This document shows, in pieces, positions 36,213 to 43,760 of a DNA stretch of 64,000 nucleotides. The stretch spans positions 1 through 64,000 of the forward strand of contig NZ_DRGM01000037.1 in the NCBI RefSeq assembly GCF_011050055.1. Direction: 5' to 3'. The translations under genes were made by a program, and so were the position numbers. The notes under the pieces were generated by a model that ran no database searches, was not told the origin of the DNA, and saw only the letters and a program-made list of their open reading frames with translations. The first letter of the stretch is position 1. Each line of letters opens with the position of its first letter. Source of the stretch: Pseudoalteromonas prydzensis (GTDB taxonomy: Bacteria; Pseudomonadota; Gammaproteobacteria; Enterobacterales; Alteromonadaceae).

Positions 36213-36514
36213 TGATGACATTTTTTTCAAGCCAAGTAACGCTATTAAAACCATTTAAAATACGCCAACGTCAGCAAATTATTGCCTTAGCTTTAAGTAT
36301 GTTAACGCCAATGCAAAAAATCGCTTTACGTATTTTAAAATTGCTTTTATTAACCCCTGTATTTTTATCATTAGCGTATATTGAAGGTTGGTTTTTGCTG
36401 CCTGTATTACTGATCACCGGTATGGCTTACCCCTTGCTTACGACTCCAGTGGAGATCAAGTTTGCTAAAGGGCATTTACAACAAGCGATTGCAGAGTTTA
36501 CACAGGGCGAATAA
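36212..36514 (+). CDS. Small membrane protein, unknown
   Basis: A product of about 100 residues with a strongly hydrophobic central stretch, probably two membrane segments (LLLLTPVFLSLAYIEGW and LLPVLLITGMAYPLL), and a basic N-terminal part. It may be one of the Alteromonadales-restricted small membrane families (possibly DUF6170), but I am not sure. The start ATG overlaps the dsbB stop as TGATG, so its function may relate to DsbB or simply to its transcript. Confidence 0.65.
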   Translation: MMTFFSSQVTLLKPFKIRQRQQIIALALSMLTPMQKIALRILKLLLLTPVFLSLAYIEGWFLLPVLLITGMAYPLLTTPVEIKFAKGHLQQAIAEFTQGE

Positions 36515-36530
36515 TTCGCCCTGTTATTTA
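36502..36530. terminator. Hairpin terminator after the dsbB unit
   Basis: Perfect 10-bp stem ACAGGGCGAA (36502-36511) / TTCGCCCTGT (36515-36524); the stop codon TAA forms the loop. A TATTTATT tract follows on the plus strand. It is shared with the convergent comEA-like gene. Confidence 0.7.
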
Positions 36531-36560
36531 TTAAGATTTAACTTATTAATATTTAACTTA

Positions 36561-36857
36561 TTAAAATTTGACTTTCCCTTCTAGTTTAGCGATGAGTTTG
36601 TCGCCAATTCCTTTCACCTGAGCCAAATCAGCAATAGACTTAAATTTACCTTGCTTGGTACGATAATCAACGATCGCCTGCGCTTTTGATTTACCAATAC
36701 CTGGCAGTTGGATAAGTTGTTCGACTGTTGCTTGATTAACATTGACTAACTGGCTTTTTTCCGCACTTTCAGTTGCTTCGGTTTTAGTTACAGCTGCATT
36801 ACTAGGCAATGAAATAGCGAGGCCAAGCACTACCACTATTAAAGTTAAAAACTTCAT
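36561..36857 (-). CDS. ComEA-like helix-hairpin-helix protein
   Basis: A 98-residue exported protein with a signal peptide (cleavage near NAA) and a double helix-hairpin-helix in the C-terminal 60 residues, showing VNVNQATVEQLIQLPGIGKSKAQAIVDYR and KGIGDKLIAKLEG. ComEA proteins bind DNA in the periplasm during natural transformation. The gene stands alone with no other competence gene in the window; short, soluble ComEA like this is common in gammaproteobacteria, including Vibrio. Confidence 0.92.
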   Translation of the reverse strand: MKFLTLIVVVLGLAISLPSNAAVTKTEATESAEKSQLVNVNQATVEQLIQLPGIGKSKAQAIVDYRTKQGKFKSIADLAQVKGIGDKLIAKLEGKVKF

Positions 36858-37048
36858 GTTTCTTCTCCATGATCCATACGTGGACTCAGTTAATAGTTGA
36901 TTTTAATGCCCTCACTTTTGGACTACATCCAAATAAAGTCATACTGAAAAAGTGCGACCATTTAAATAAAGTAAAGTTGTACCTCTTTGTCAATATACCG
37001 ATAGTAAAAAAATAAAAATGTTCACTTGCAAAAAGGCCAACAAACTAT

Positions 37049-37068
37049 TACTGTACATAAAAACAGTA
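37049..37068 (+). promoter_or_regulatory. LexA (SOS) box upstream of yebG
   Basis: TACTGTACATAAAAACAGTA matches the E. coli LexA consensus CTG-N10-CAG (CTG at 37051-37053, CAG at 37064-37066) with matching TA flanks. It lies 51 bases before the yebG start codon, the expected location in the promoter region. Confidence 0.88.
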
Positions 37069-37118
37069 ATCAATCAAGGTGAACATGTTATTCACCAAGC
37101 AAATTGGCAGGAGAAATC

Positions 37119-37442
37119 ATGGCTGTTGTTGTTAAATATGTTGTAGAAAGAAACGGAGTCGAGCGTATGACGTTTACTACTAAAAAAGAAGCGGATGCGT
37201 ATGATAAAATGCTTGATATAGCAGAGTCGCTTGAGATGATGCTAGAAAAAGTGGATGTCCCTTTAAGTGAACAACAAATTGAATCGCTTGCACTTGAGAT
37301 TGCAAAAAGTAAAGACGACTTTATCAATGTACTCAAAGGCGCTAAAGATGTTGCCCCTGCTAAAGCAGCACCGGCTAAAACGAAGAAAACAGCAGAAAAC
37401 GTGGCTGACTTAAAAGCCAGCACTGACAAAGCCGCGAGCTAA
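37119..37442 (+). CDS. yebG: YebG, SOS-induced DNA-damage response protein
   Basis: A 107-residue protein of the YebG family: VVVKYVVERNGVERMTF followed by TTKKEADAYDKMLDIAE, close to E. coli YebG, plus a Lys/Ala-rich tail. In E. coli it is LexA-regulated but its activity is not known. The ATG at 37119 has AGGAG upstream; an in-frame start five codons earlier is not used. A LexA box sits upstream, so SOS control is seen directly. Confidence 0.94.
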   Translation: MAVVVKYVVERNGVERMTFTTKKEADAYDKMLDIAESLEMMLEKVDVPLSEQQIESLALEIAKSKDDFINVLKGAKDVAPAKAAPAKTKKTAENVADLKASTDKAAS

Positions 37443-37463
37443 TACCAACAAGTTAACAAATAA

Positions 37464-37490
37464 AAAGGAGCTTATAAAAAGCTCCTTTTT
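37464..37490. terminator. Bidirectional terminator, yebG / putP
   Basis: AAAGGAGCT (37464-37472) / AGCTCCTTT (37480-37488) with A and T flanks, between convergent genes. Confidence 0.88.
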
Positions 37491-37507
37491 TGTTGGTCTG
37501 GTTATTA

Positions 37508-39034
37508 TTAGGCCAGCGAGCCCTCTACTTCATCAAATAACTGCGTGATCTCTTTACTTGGAGGCGGTGTTGATAAGCTCACCACTACAATCGCAATACT
37601 TGATAAAATAAAGCCCGGTATAATTTCATAGATGATACTGCTAAGGCTCTCACCATTAATGGTTATTGGCGCATAGATCCACACCAACACTGTGCCAGCA
37701 CCGACAACCATGCCGCTTATCGCACCTTGTAGGTTCATTCGCTTCCAATATAAGCTTAGCAATACTAATGGGCCGAATGCAGCACCAAAACCAGCCCAAG
37801 CATTACTGACTAAATCTAAAATCGAACTATCGCGATCATAAGCCAAGTAAATAGCAAATAATGCCACTAGTAACACACTAATTCGACCCACTAAAACCAA
37901 TTCAGTTTGTGAAGCACTGCGGTTTAGATAAATCTTATAAAAATCTTCAGTTAGTGAGCTTGAGCATACTAATAGCTGCGACGAAATAGTACTCATGATC
38001 GCCGCTAAAATTGCAGCAAGTAAAAAACCAGCAATTAACGGGTGGAATATCAGTTCAGATAACACTAAAAAGATTGTTTCTTTATCGTCAATTAGCATTT
38101 GGTTTTCAATCATATAAGCAGCACCAAATAATCCAGTTAACACGGCACCAATTGCCGAAAGCGTCATCCACGACATACCAATACGACGCATGGTAGGCAT
38201 ATCTTTAACGGATCGAACTGACATAAAACGAACGATGATATGCGGTTGACCGAAATAACCTAAGCCCCATGCCATTGCAGAAATAATCGCGATGGTAGAA
38301 CCACCAGCAAACCAATCGAGCATATTAAGTGCGTGGATCTCAGTCTCTTTGGGTGAACTCAATAATAAATCATAACGTGCGTTGGCTAATGTATCCATCA
38401 CCGGCTGCTCTAACATCATGTAAGTTGCTACAGGAACCGCTAGCAAGGAAATAAACATAATGCAACCTTGCACAAAGTCAGTCAAACTAACGGCTAAAAA
38501 GCCACCAAACAAGGTATAAAGTACCACCACCCCCGTGGTAACGTATAACCCTGTTTCATAACTCATTTGAAATGAATTTTCGAATAATTTACCACCGGCA
38601 ACAACCCCCGATGAGGTATAAAGTGTAAAGAAAACAATAATTACAATTGCCGAGATAACACGTAATATATTTTTATTATCAGCAAAACGGTTAGCAAAGT
38701 AATCAGGGATAGTAATCGAATCATTTGCTTTTTCAGTATACACACGCAAGCGTGGTGCGACTAAAAAGTAGTTTGCCCAAGCCCCCAGTACCAAACCAAT
38801 TGCAATCCATACTTTACTTAAACCAAATAGATACATTGCACCGGGTAAACCCATCAGTAGCCAACCACTCATGTCCGATGCGCCGGCAGATAAAGCCGCT
38901 ACTGCTGGAGATAAACTTCTTCCACCCAACATATAACCAGATACGTCGGCGGTAGACTGCTTATATGCATATAAGCCAATACCTAGCATTACGATAAAAT
39001 ACGCAGCTAAAGAAATAATCATTCCAGTTTCCAA
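37508..39034 (-). CDS. putP: PutP, sodium/proline symporter
   Basis: A 508-residue SSS-family transporter with about 13 membrane segments that takes up proline with Na+. The ADVSGYMLGGRSL start, SAGASDMSGWLLMGLPGA signature (TM2), and SWMTLSAIG region are typical of PutP. Start: TTG ending at 39034 (METGMI) has GGAGG five bases upstream, whereas the ATG at residue 5 of that frame has no suitable site; a TTG four codons further upstream is also possible. No putA or putR is near. It is monocistronic. Confidence 0.95.
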   Translation of the reverse strand: METGMIISLAAYFIVMLGIGLYAYKQSTADVSGYMLGGRSLSPAVAALSAGASDMSGWLLMGLPGAMYLFGLSKVWIAIGLVLGAWANYFLVAPRLRVYTEKANDSITIPDYFANRFADNKNILRVISAIVIIVFFTLYTSSGVVAGGKLFENSFQMSYETGLYVTTGVVVLYTLFGGFLAVSLTDFVQGCIMFISLLAVPVATYMMLEQPVMDTLANARYDLLLSSPKETEIHALNMLDWFAGGSTIAIISAMAWGLGYFGQPHIIVRFMSVRSVKDMPTMRRIGMSWMTLSAIGAVLTGLFGAAYMIENQMLIDDKETIFLVLSELIFHPLIAGFLLAAILAAIMSTISSQLLVCSSSLTEDFYKIYLNRSASQTELVLVGRISVLLVALFAIYLAYDRDSSILDLVSNAWAGFGAAFGPLVLLSLYWKRMNLQGAISGMVVGAGTVLVWIYAPITINGESLSSIIYEIIPGFILSSIAIVVVSLSTPPPSKEITQLFDEVEGSLA

Positions 39035-39411
39035 ATTCGCCTCCAACTCTGAAGTTAAAACCTGGCTTTTAATCCTAATAATGACTCACAAATCAGTATT
39101 AAATCAATATGATACAAAGTCATTATTGGTGTAAAAACCATCCTAGAAGTTGACTATAGCATGCTAAGGGTGAATAACTCCAATTACTGCGATAACCATG
39201 CAACCGTATGAGGTAAAGTTGTTTTTACGAGTTAAATAACAATTTACCAATAGAATATGGTAATTAATGCTTAATTACCCTAGGATTAGATCAATGATTT
39301 CTTAAATAATCAATACTTTAGTATTTATATTGTAAATATAATTAATGCTATTTATGCTGTTTTACCTTATATTGCCCAAGTATTCGTTTAACTGATGTGG
39401 ATCCATTTTTT
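39035..39411. other. AT-rich intergenic region between putP and the EAL-HDOD gene (about 380 bases)
   Basis: No gene that I can support. It holds three inverted repeats: AATAATGACT (39077-39086) / AGTCATTATT (39118-39127), a perfect 10-bp repeat 31 bases apart; GGTAATTAA-TGC-TTAATTACC (39259-39279), a 9-bp dyad with 3-base centre; and TTATATT-GTA-AATATAA (39325-39341). The first lies just upstream of putP, the other two upstream of the EAL-HDOD gene. Confidence 0.6.
39259..39279. promoter_or_regulatory. Near-perfect dyad, candidate operator
   Basis: GGTAATTAA-TGC-TTAATTACC is a 9-bp perfect inverted repeat with a 3-base centre, about 130 bases upstream of the EAL-HDOD gene. The symmetry suggests a dimeric regulator, but no known site is identified. 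Confidence 0.3.
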
Positions 39412-40635
39412 ATGTATTTTTATGCTGCACGCCAACCAATTTTAGATCGAAACAAAGAACTTGTAGGTTATGAGTTACTCTTTCGTGACGGCGTTGATAA
39501 TGTGTTCCCAGATATTGATGGCGATGAGGCAACAACTCGGTTGATTGAAGGCAGCCAATTTAATTTTGGTTTAGAAGATCTCACTGATAATAAACCAGCG
39601 TATATCAACTTTACGCTGGAAACGTTACAAAAAGGCTACCCAACACTACTGGGTAAAGATCAGATTGTTGTAGAAATACTCGAAACAATTCAACCGGGGA
39701 AACGCTTACTAGCAATAGTCAAAGAGTTAAAAGAAAAAGGCTACACATTGGCGTTGGATGATTACATCCATCAACCTGTGTGGCGTCATTTTTATCCCTT
39801 TATTGATATTATAAAAATAGATTTTCTCAGTTGCGAACTGGACACTATCCATACCATAATCGAAGAAGTTAAGCCTTATCCGCATATAAAGTTATTAGCT
39901 GAAAAAGTAGAAACCTATGAAAAGTACCAATTAGCATTAGAGCTTGGCTTTGCTTACTTTCAAGGGTTTTTCTTTTCCAAACCAGAAATGGTGCAAAGTA
40001 AAACTTTGCCGCCATCGGAAATCGCATTGGCTGAACTGCTTTATGAGACCTCTGTTGTCGAGGTTAATTTAAAGAAAATTACCGACGTATTTGAGCGAGA
40101 TGTAAATCTTTCCTATAAATTATTGCGTTATAGTAATTCAGCGGCATTTAAGCGCAGAGCAGAGATCAGCACCATCAAACAAGCACTCATTGTGTTAGGT
40201 GCGCAAGAGATCAAAAAGTTTTTGTCGTTATTGTTTGCTGCTCAAGTAGCTGGTGATAAACCTGCAGAATTAATACGGCTTTCGTTAACCAGAGCGCGCT
40301 TTACTGAGCTACTGGCTATAAACCACAGTAAACTCAAAGATACTGGGATGGCTTTTTTAACCGGTATGATGTCATTAATGGATGCCATATTGGATGAAGA
40401 TATGGCCAGTGTAATGAAAAAACTGCCATTATCGAATGACATCAAATTAGCTTTATTAAATGATGAGGGTTTGCTGGCACAGTATCTGCGATTGGTAAAA
40501 CAGTATGAGCAAGCTAACTGGCAAGGCGCGAATGCGATTCAAGGTGAGTTAGGCTTAGCGGCTGAAAAAGTGCCAGATGCCTACCATGACGCTGTACATT
40601 GGGCGAATGAGCAAATGAAAGTACTCGGTGGATAA
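39412..40635 (+). CDS. EAL-like/HDOD two-domain protein
   Basis: A 407-residue cytoplasmic protein. Residues about 1-200 are EAL-like but degenerate: first motif ELL (YELLFRD), DDYIHQPVW in place of DDFGTGYSS, KID retained, AEKVET for AEGVE, and FQGFFFSKP. Residues about 205-390 form an HDOD domain (KLLRYSNSAAFKRR, IKQALIVLGAQEI). The lost DDFG and EAL residues argue against phosphodiesterase activity; homologues such as CdgJ in Vibrio influence motility. The ATG at 39412 is chosen because the family starts MYFYAARQP; a GTG five codons upstream is possible. Confidence 0.88.
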   Translation: MYFYAARQPILDRNKELVGYELLFRDGVDNVFPDIDGDEATTRLIEGSQFNFGLEDLTDNKPAYINFTLETLQKGYPTLLGKDQIVVEILETIQPGKRLLAIVKELKEKGYTLALDDYIHQPVWRHFYPFIDIIKIDFLSCELDTIHTIIEEVKPYPHIKLLAEKVETYEKYQLALELGFAYFQGFFFSKPEMVQSKTLPPSEIALAELLYETSVVEVNLKKITDVFERDVNLSYKLLRYSNSAAFKRRAEISTIKQALIVLGAQEIKKFLSLLFAAQVAGDKPAELIRLSLTRARFTELLAINHSKLKDTGMAFLTGMMSLMDAILDEDMASVMKKLPLSNDIKLALLNDEGLLAQYLRLVKQYEQANWQGANAIQGELGLAAEKVPDAYHDAVHWANEQMKVLGG

Positions 40636-40656
40636 TCTCGCTTTGCTTTGAAAATA

Positions 40657-40684
40657 AAAATGCCAGCTTAGATGCTGGCATTTT
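40657..40684. terminator. Bidirectional terminator, EAL-HDOD / mlaA
   Basis: AAAATGCCAGC (40657-40667) / GCTGGCATTTT (40674-40684), 6-base loop, between convergent genes, with A and T flanks. Confidence 0.88.
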
Positions 40685-40705
40685 TATTTATTTTTAAACT
40701 GCACA

Positions 40706-41437
40706 CTAAAGGCTTTCTAAAAAGTCTTCATCGAAGTCTTCAGGCTCTTCTTCGATCGGTGGATTACCGTCATGTAGTTCATAGAGTTGACGTTGAAAGT
40801 AAATATCTTTCATAAAAATATACGGATCAAGCGATTCATTTAATAAGCTTTCTTGTGGAATTAATGAAGCACGTGCCTCAACGGCTTTCAGCACAAACAC
40901 CAGCACAGTTTGTGGCGTTGTTAAGGCTATCTCCGGTAACACAAAATTATCAACCACATCACCGGTTAAATTACGTGCTGTTGAAGGGCCCATGCCGGGT
41001 AGCATTAAATAAGCACCATCGCCAATTCCCCACACACCGAGAGTTTGCCCAAAGTCTTCATCGACAATATTTAAACCAAGTGATGTAGCCACATCAAACA
41101 AGCCAAAAATACCGACCGTTGAATTAACTAAAAACCGCGCAACACTAATTCCTGCATTACCAGCCTTACCTTGTAAGCTGGCATTGATGACATCGGTTGG
41201 CGCACTAATGTTATCGGTAAAGTTAACAACACTGCGACGCACCGGAGTTGGCGTGACGGCTACATAACCAACGGCAACAGGACGCAGCACATAAGCATCC
41301 AGCACATCCATATTAAAATCGTACATTGGCCGGTTAAATGATTGTAGTGGGTCCCGCTCATCTACTTTTTCATCAGGAACTTGCGCGCATCCTGCAAGTA
41401 CAAGTAATGCCAATAAAACTAAACTCTGTCTTAACAT
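40706..41437 (-). CDS. mlaA: MlaA (VacJ), outer-membrane lipid asymmetry lipoprotein
   Basis: MlaA is the outer-membrane lipoprotein that removes phospholipids from the outer leaflet and passes them to MlaC. The 243-residue precursor has lipobox VLAGC (Cys17), and conserved blocks DPLQSFNRPMYDFN, ISAPTDVINASLQGK, ARFLVNSTVGIFGLFDVA, DEDFGQTLGVWGIGDGAYLMLPG. It lies 11 bases after ccmI, so it is probably on the ccm transcript, a link that is positional only. Confidence 0.97.
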   Translation of the reverse strand: MLRQSLVLLALLVLAGCAQVPDEKVDERDPLQSFNRPMYDFNMDVLDAYVLRPVAVGYVAVTPTPVRRSVVNFTDNISAPTDVINASLQGKAGNAGISVARFLVNSTVGIFGLFDVATSLGLNIVDEDFGQTLGVWGIGDGAYLMLPGMGPSTARNLTGDVVDNFVLPEIALTTPQTVLVFVLKAVEARASLIPQESLLNESLDPYIFMKDIYFQRQLYELHDGNPPIEEEPEDFDEDFLESL

Positions 41438-41448
41438 CTTTGATCCTT

Positions 41449-42729
41449 TTAAGGTATTAATTCATTGATAAGTAAATCATAAGCCTGAGTTTGGCTGCGC
41501 TCTAAGACTTCAGAACGCCCTTCTAACTCACCCGTTGCAGGCATTACCGAGGCATCTTTTGAAATACGCGCGGTTAAAATTATTTGCTCAACACTTGAAA
41601 GCGTTAATCCGGCAACCATGGCATTACTATCACTTAACTGCACTTCAATTGGAAAACGATAATCTGTCAACTTAACCACAGCTAATGGCATTGGCGGGCC
41701 ATTGGCAGCCTTAGCAAATACAAATAAGGTGCCTTGCGTTGGCAGCTTGTCTACAAGCTGTTGCGCAAGATCAACTGTGACTTTAATAGTACTCGTTTGG
41801 GCTACGTTATTATCTTCGTCACTGCCCTGCTGAACTTGTTGCTGTGTATTTCCAGCAGTAATATTTTCTTCAATTTCAGTAATCCGCTGAGCAATCATGC
41901 TATAACGTGAGTCTTGCTTATCCATACTATTTAACAGTACTTCAAAAGCGGCTTTTGCTTGTAACCAATCATGACGTTCATAAGCAATTAACGCCAACAA
42001 TGAAATAGCATCAAGGTTAGTTGGATCGTCTTTAAGCACTTTAGAGAGCATACCAGCAGCGCGGGTCATATTAGCATCGCTGCCCTCAAGTAATAACACT
42101 TGGCTATAACTGATCAGCACAGGCATATTGTCAGGATCCAGACGCAGCACTTTATCAAATGACTGTTGCGCCATATCGTATTCGTTCAGTGACATAGCAA
42201 CCCGGCCAAGTAACATCCAGGCCACTTGATCATCACCACTTTGGGCAAGTTTAGTACGTAACCCTAACGCAAATGCTTGCAATTCATTTTGGCTTAGAGG
42301 CTCACCTTGTTGCATTACAGCTCGCTCACCGTAGGCAGGTAAATTATCCATCGCACTGTGCCAATTCTGCAATTGTTGCTGGGAGCCCGTCGCAGTATAA
42401 AATATAACTGTAAACGCCACCAAAAAGGCACTGCCTGTTAATGCAAAGATACGGTTGTTACCTTTACTCATTAGCGACTTTTCAGGTGATAACTCATTCA
42501 GTAAACGGCGTTTAAGTTCAACCACCGATTCATCATGGTTAACTTGATCGATACGTTGCTCTGACAAATCGTTCGCCAACTCACCAAGACGCTGATGAAA
42601 AATAGCAATAAGCTCTGAGTTAGCATTGTAAGTAAGGCTTTGTACGCGCTCTTTACTCAAAAAAGGCAGAGCAACAAACGCCACAGCTAATAAGGTTAAT
42701 AATACAAAAGCAACCCACATTAGTATCAT
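41449..42729 (-). CDS. ccmI: CcmI, apocytochrome c chaperone
   Basis: CcmI (CycH) binds apocytochrome c and hands it to the heme ligase CcmF/H. The 426-residue protein has two hydrophobic segments (about 2-23 and 95-112) and a periplasmic TPR section (about 150-280, with AWMLLGRVAMSLNEYDMAQQSFDKVLRLDPD-type repeats), then a C-terminal beta domain. In E. coli this function is fused to CcmH. It is adjacent to ccmH with no gap. Confidence 0.93.
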   Translation of the reverse strand: MILMWVAFVLLTLLAVAFVALPFLSKERVQSLTYNANSELIAIFHQRLGELANDLSEQRIDQVNHDESVVELKRRLLNELSPEKSLMSKGNNRIFALTGSAFLVAFTVIFYTATGSQQQLQNWHSAMDNLPAYGERAVMQQGEPLSQNELQAFALGLRTKLAQSGDDQVAWMLLGRVAMSLNEYDMAQQSFDKVLRLDPDNMPVLISYSQVLLLEGSDANMTRAAGMLSKVLKDDPTNLDAISLLALIAYERHDWLQAKAAFEVLLNSMDKQDSRYSMIAQRITEIEENITAGNTQQQVQQGSDEDNNVAQTSTIKVTVDLAQQLVDKLPTQGTLFVFAKAANGPPMPLAVVKLTDYRFPIEVQLSDSNAMVAGLTLSSVEQIILTARISKDASVMPATGELEGRSEVLERSQTQAYDLLINELIP

Positions 42730-43191
42730 TTAAATCTGCTCCTGACGTTCGTTTTGCGCAATGAGCTTGGCTAATTGCGCTTCATCTTGCTCACTCCATG
42801 TTTGTTTAACCGCGGCCTTTCGTTGCCGAAAAATAATAAACCCAAAACCAAATACCACAATCAATATCGGTAAGACCCACAACACCAATGTTGCTGGTGT
42901 AACAGGAGGGTCGTAATGAACAAAATAACCATAACGGTCAATCATATATGCAATCACATCGTCTTTCGATTTGCCCTCTTTCACTAAAGCTAATACTTTT
43001 TCGCGAAGATCTTTAGCAACCACGGCATCTGAATCGGCAATATTTTGATTCTGACATTTAGGGCAACGTAATTCTTTGGTCAACTCTGAAAAGCGTTGTG
43101 CTTGTTCATTGTTATCAAACTGATAACGGTCTTGTTCAGCCATAGCGATGCCACTGATAAGCATGATCAATACAACTAAAAAATATTTCAT
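42730..43191 (-). CDS. ccmH: CcmH (CcmL-type) thioredoxin-like heme-lyase subunit
   Basis: A 153-residue periplasmic protein anchored by a C-terminal membrane segment (about 105-125), with a signal peptide at the N-terminus and the redox motif LRCPKCQNQ that reduces apocytochrome cysteines together with CcmG. Its start overlaps the ccmG stop by four bases (43188-43191). In E. coli the CcmH protein is larger because it includes CcmI. Confidence 0.95.
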   Translation of the reverse strand: MKYFLVVLIMLISGIAMAEQDRYQFDNNEQAQRFSELTKELRCPKCQNQNIADSDAVVAKDLREKVLALVKEGKSKDDVIAYMIDRYGYFVHYDPPVTPATLVLWVLPILIVVFGFGFIIFRQRKAAVKQTWSEQDEAQLAKLIAQNERQEQI

Positions 43192-43760
43192 GGCTGTAAC
43201 TCCTGCATTAAGGGCGCAAATTTAGCACGCCAGACTCGCGGGTTTATATCGCCGGTGTGATGCAATAAAATAGTGCCTTTACTGTCCACTAAAAAAGTCT
43301 CCGGCGCACCCGACACACCTAGATCAAGGGATAAAGTGCGGTGTAAATCAAGAATATTAAACTGATACGGATCACCGGCCCGACTTAGCATTGACTTAAC
43401 TTCTTCACGCAGCGCTGGCAAATCAAATTCACCATCAAAATCGGCATCATAACTTTGCACATAGTAAAGCCCGATAATTTTAACGCCTTGCTCACGCAAT
43501 TGGCTTAAATAATCTAATTCAGCTAAACAAGTAGGACACCAAGTGCCCCAGACATTAAGTAAATAGACATCGCCTTTTAATTGGCTATCCTGCCAACGCT
43601 TTGAGTCCTGCATTAAATCAGGTAAATCAAAAGCTGGCATTGGCTGACCTAAACGGCCAGTTTGCAGTTCTCGAGGATTAGAAAACAAACCTTGGAATAA
43701 AAACACACATACTAAAGCAAATGCTAGCAGCGGTATCAGCGCTAATAATTTGCGATTCAT
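43188..43760 (-). CDS. ccmG: CcmG/DsbE, thiol:disulfide oxidoreductase
   Basis: A 190-residue membrane-anchored thioredoxin (one N-terminal segment at about 7-25). The catalytic motif GTWCPTC at about residue 73 and the GAPETFLVDSKG cis-Pro strand are typical of DsbE, which keeps apocytochrome c thiols reduced. It overlaps ccmF by four bases and ccmH by four. Confidence 0.95.
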   Translation of the reverse strand: MNRKLLALIPLLAFALVCVFLFQGLFSNPRELQTGRLGQPMPAFDLPDLMQDSKRWQDSQLKGDVYLLNVWGTWCPTCLAELDYLSQLREQGVKIIGLYYVQSYDADFDGEFDLPALREEVKSMLSRAGDPYQFNILDLHRTLSLDLGVSGAPETFLVDSKGTILLHHTGDINPRVWRAKFAPLMQELQP

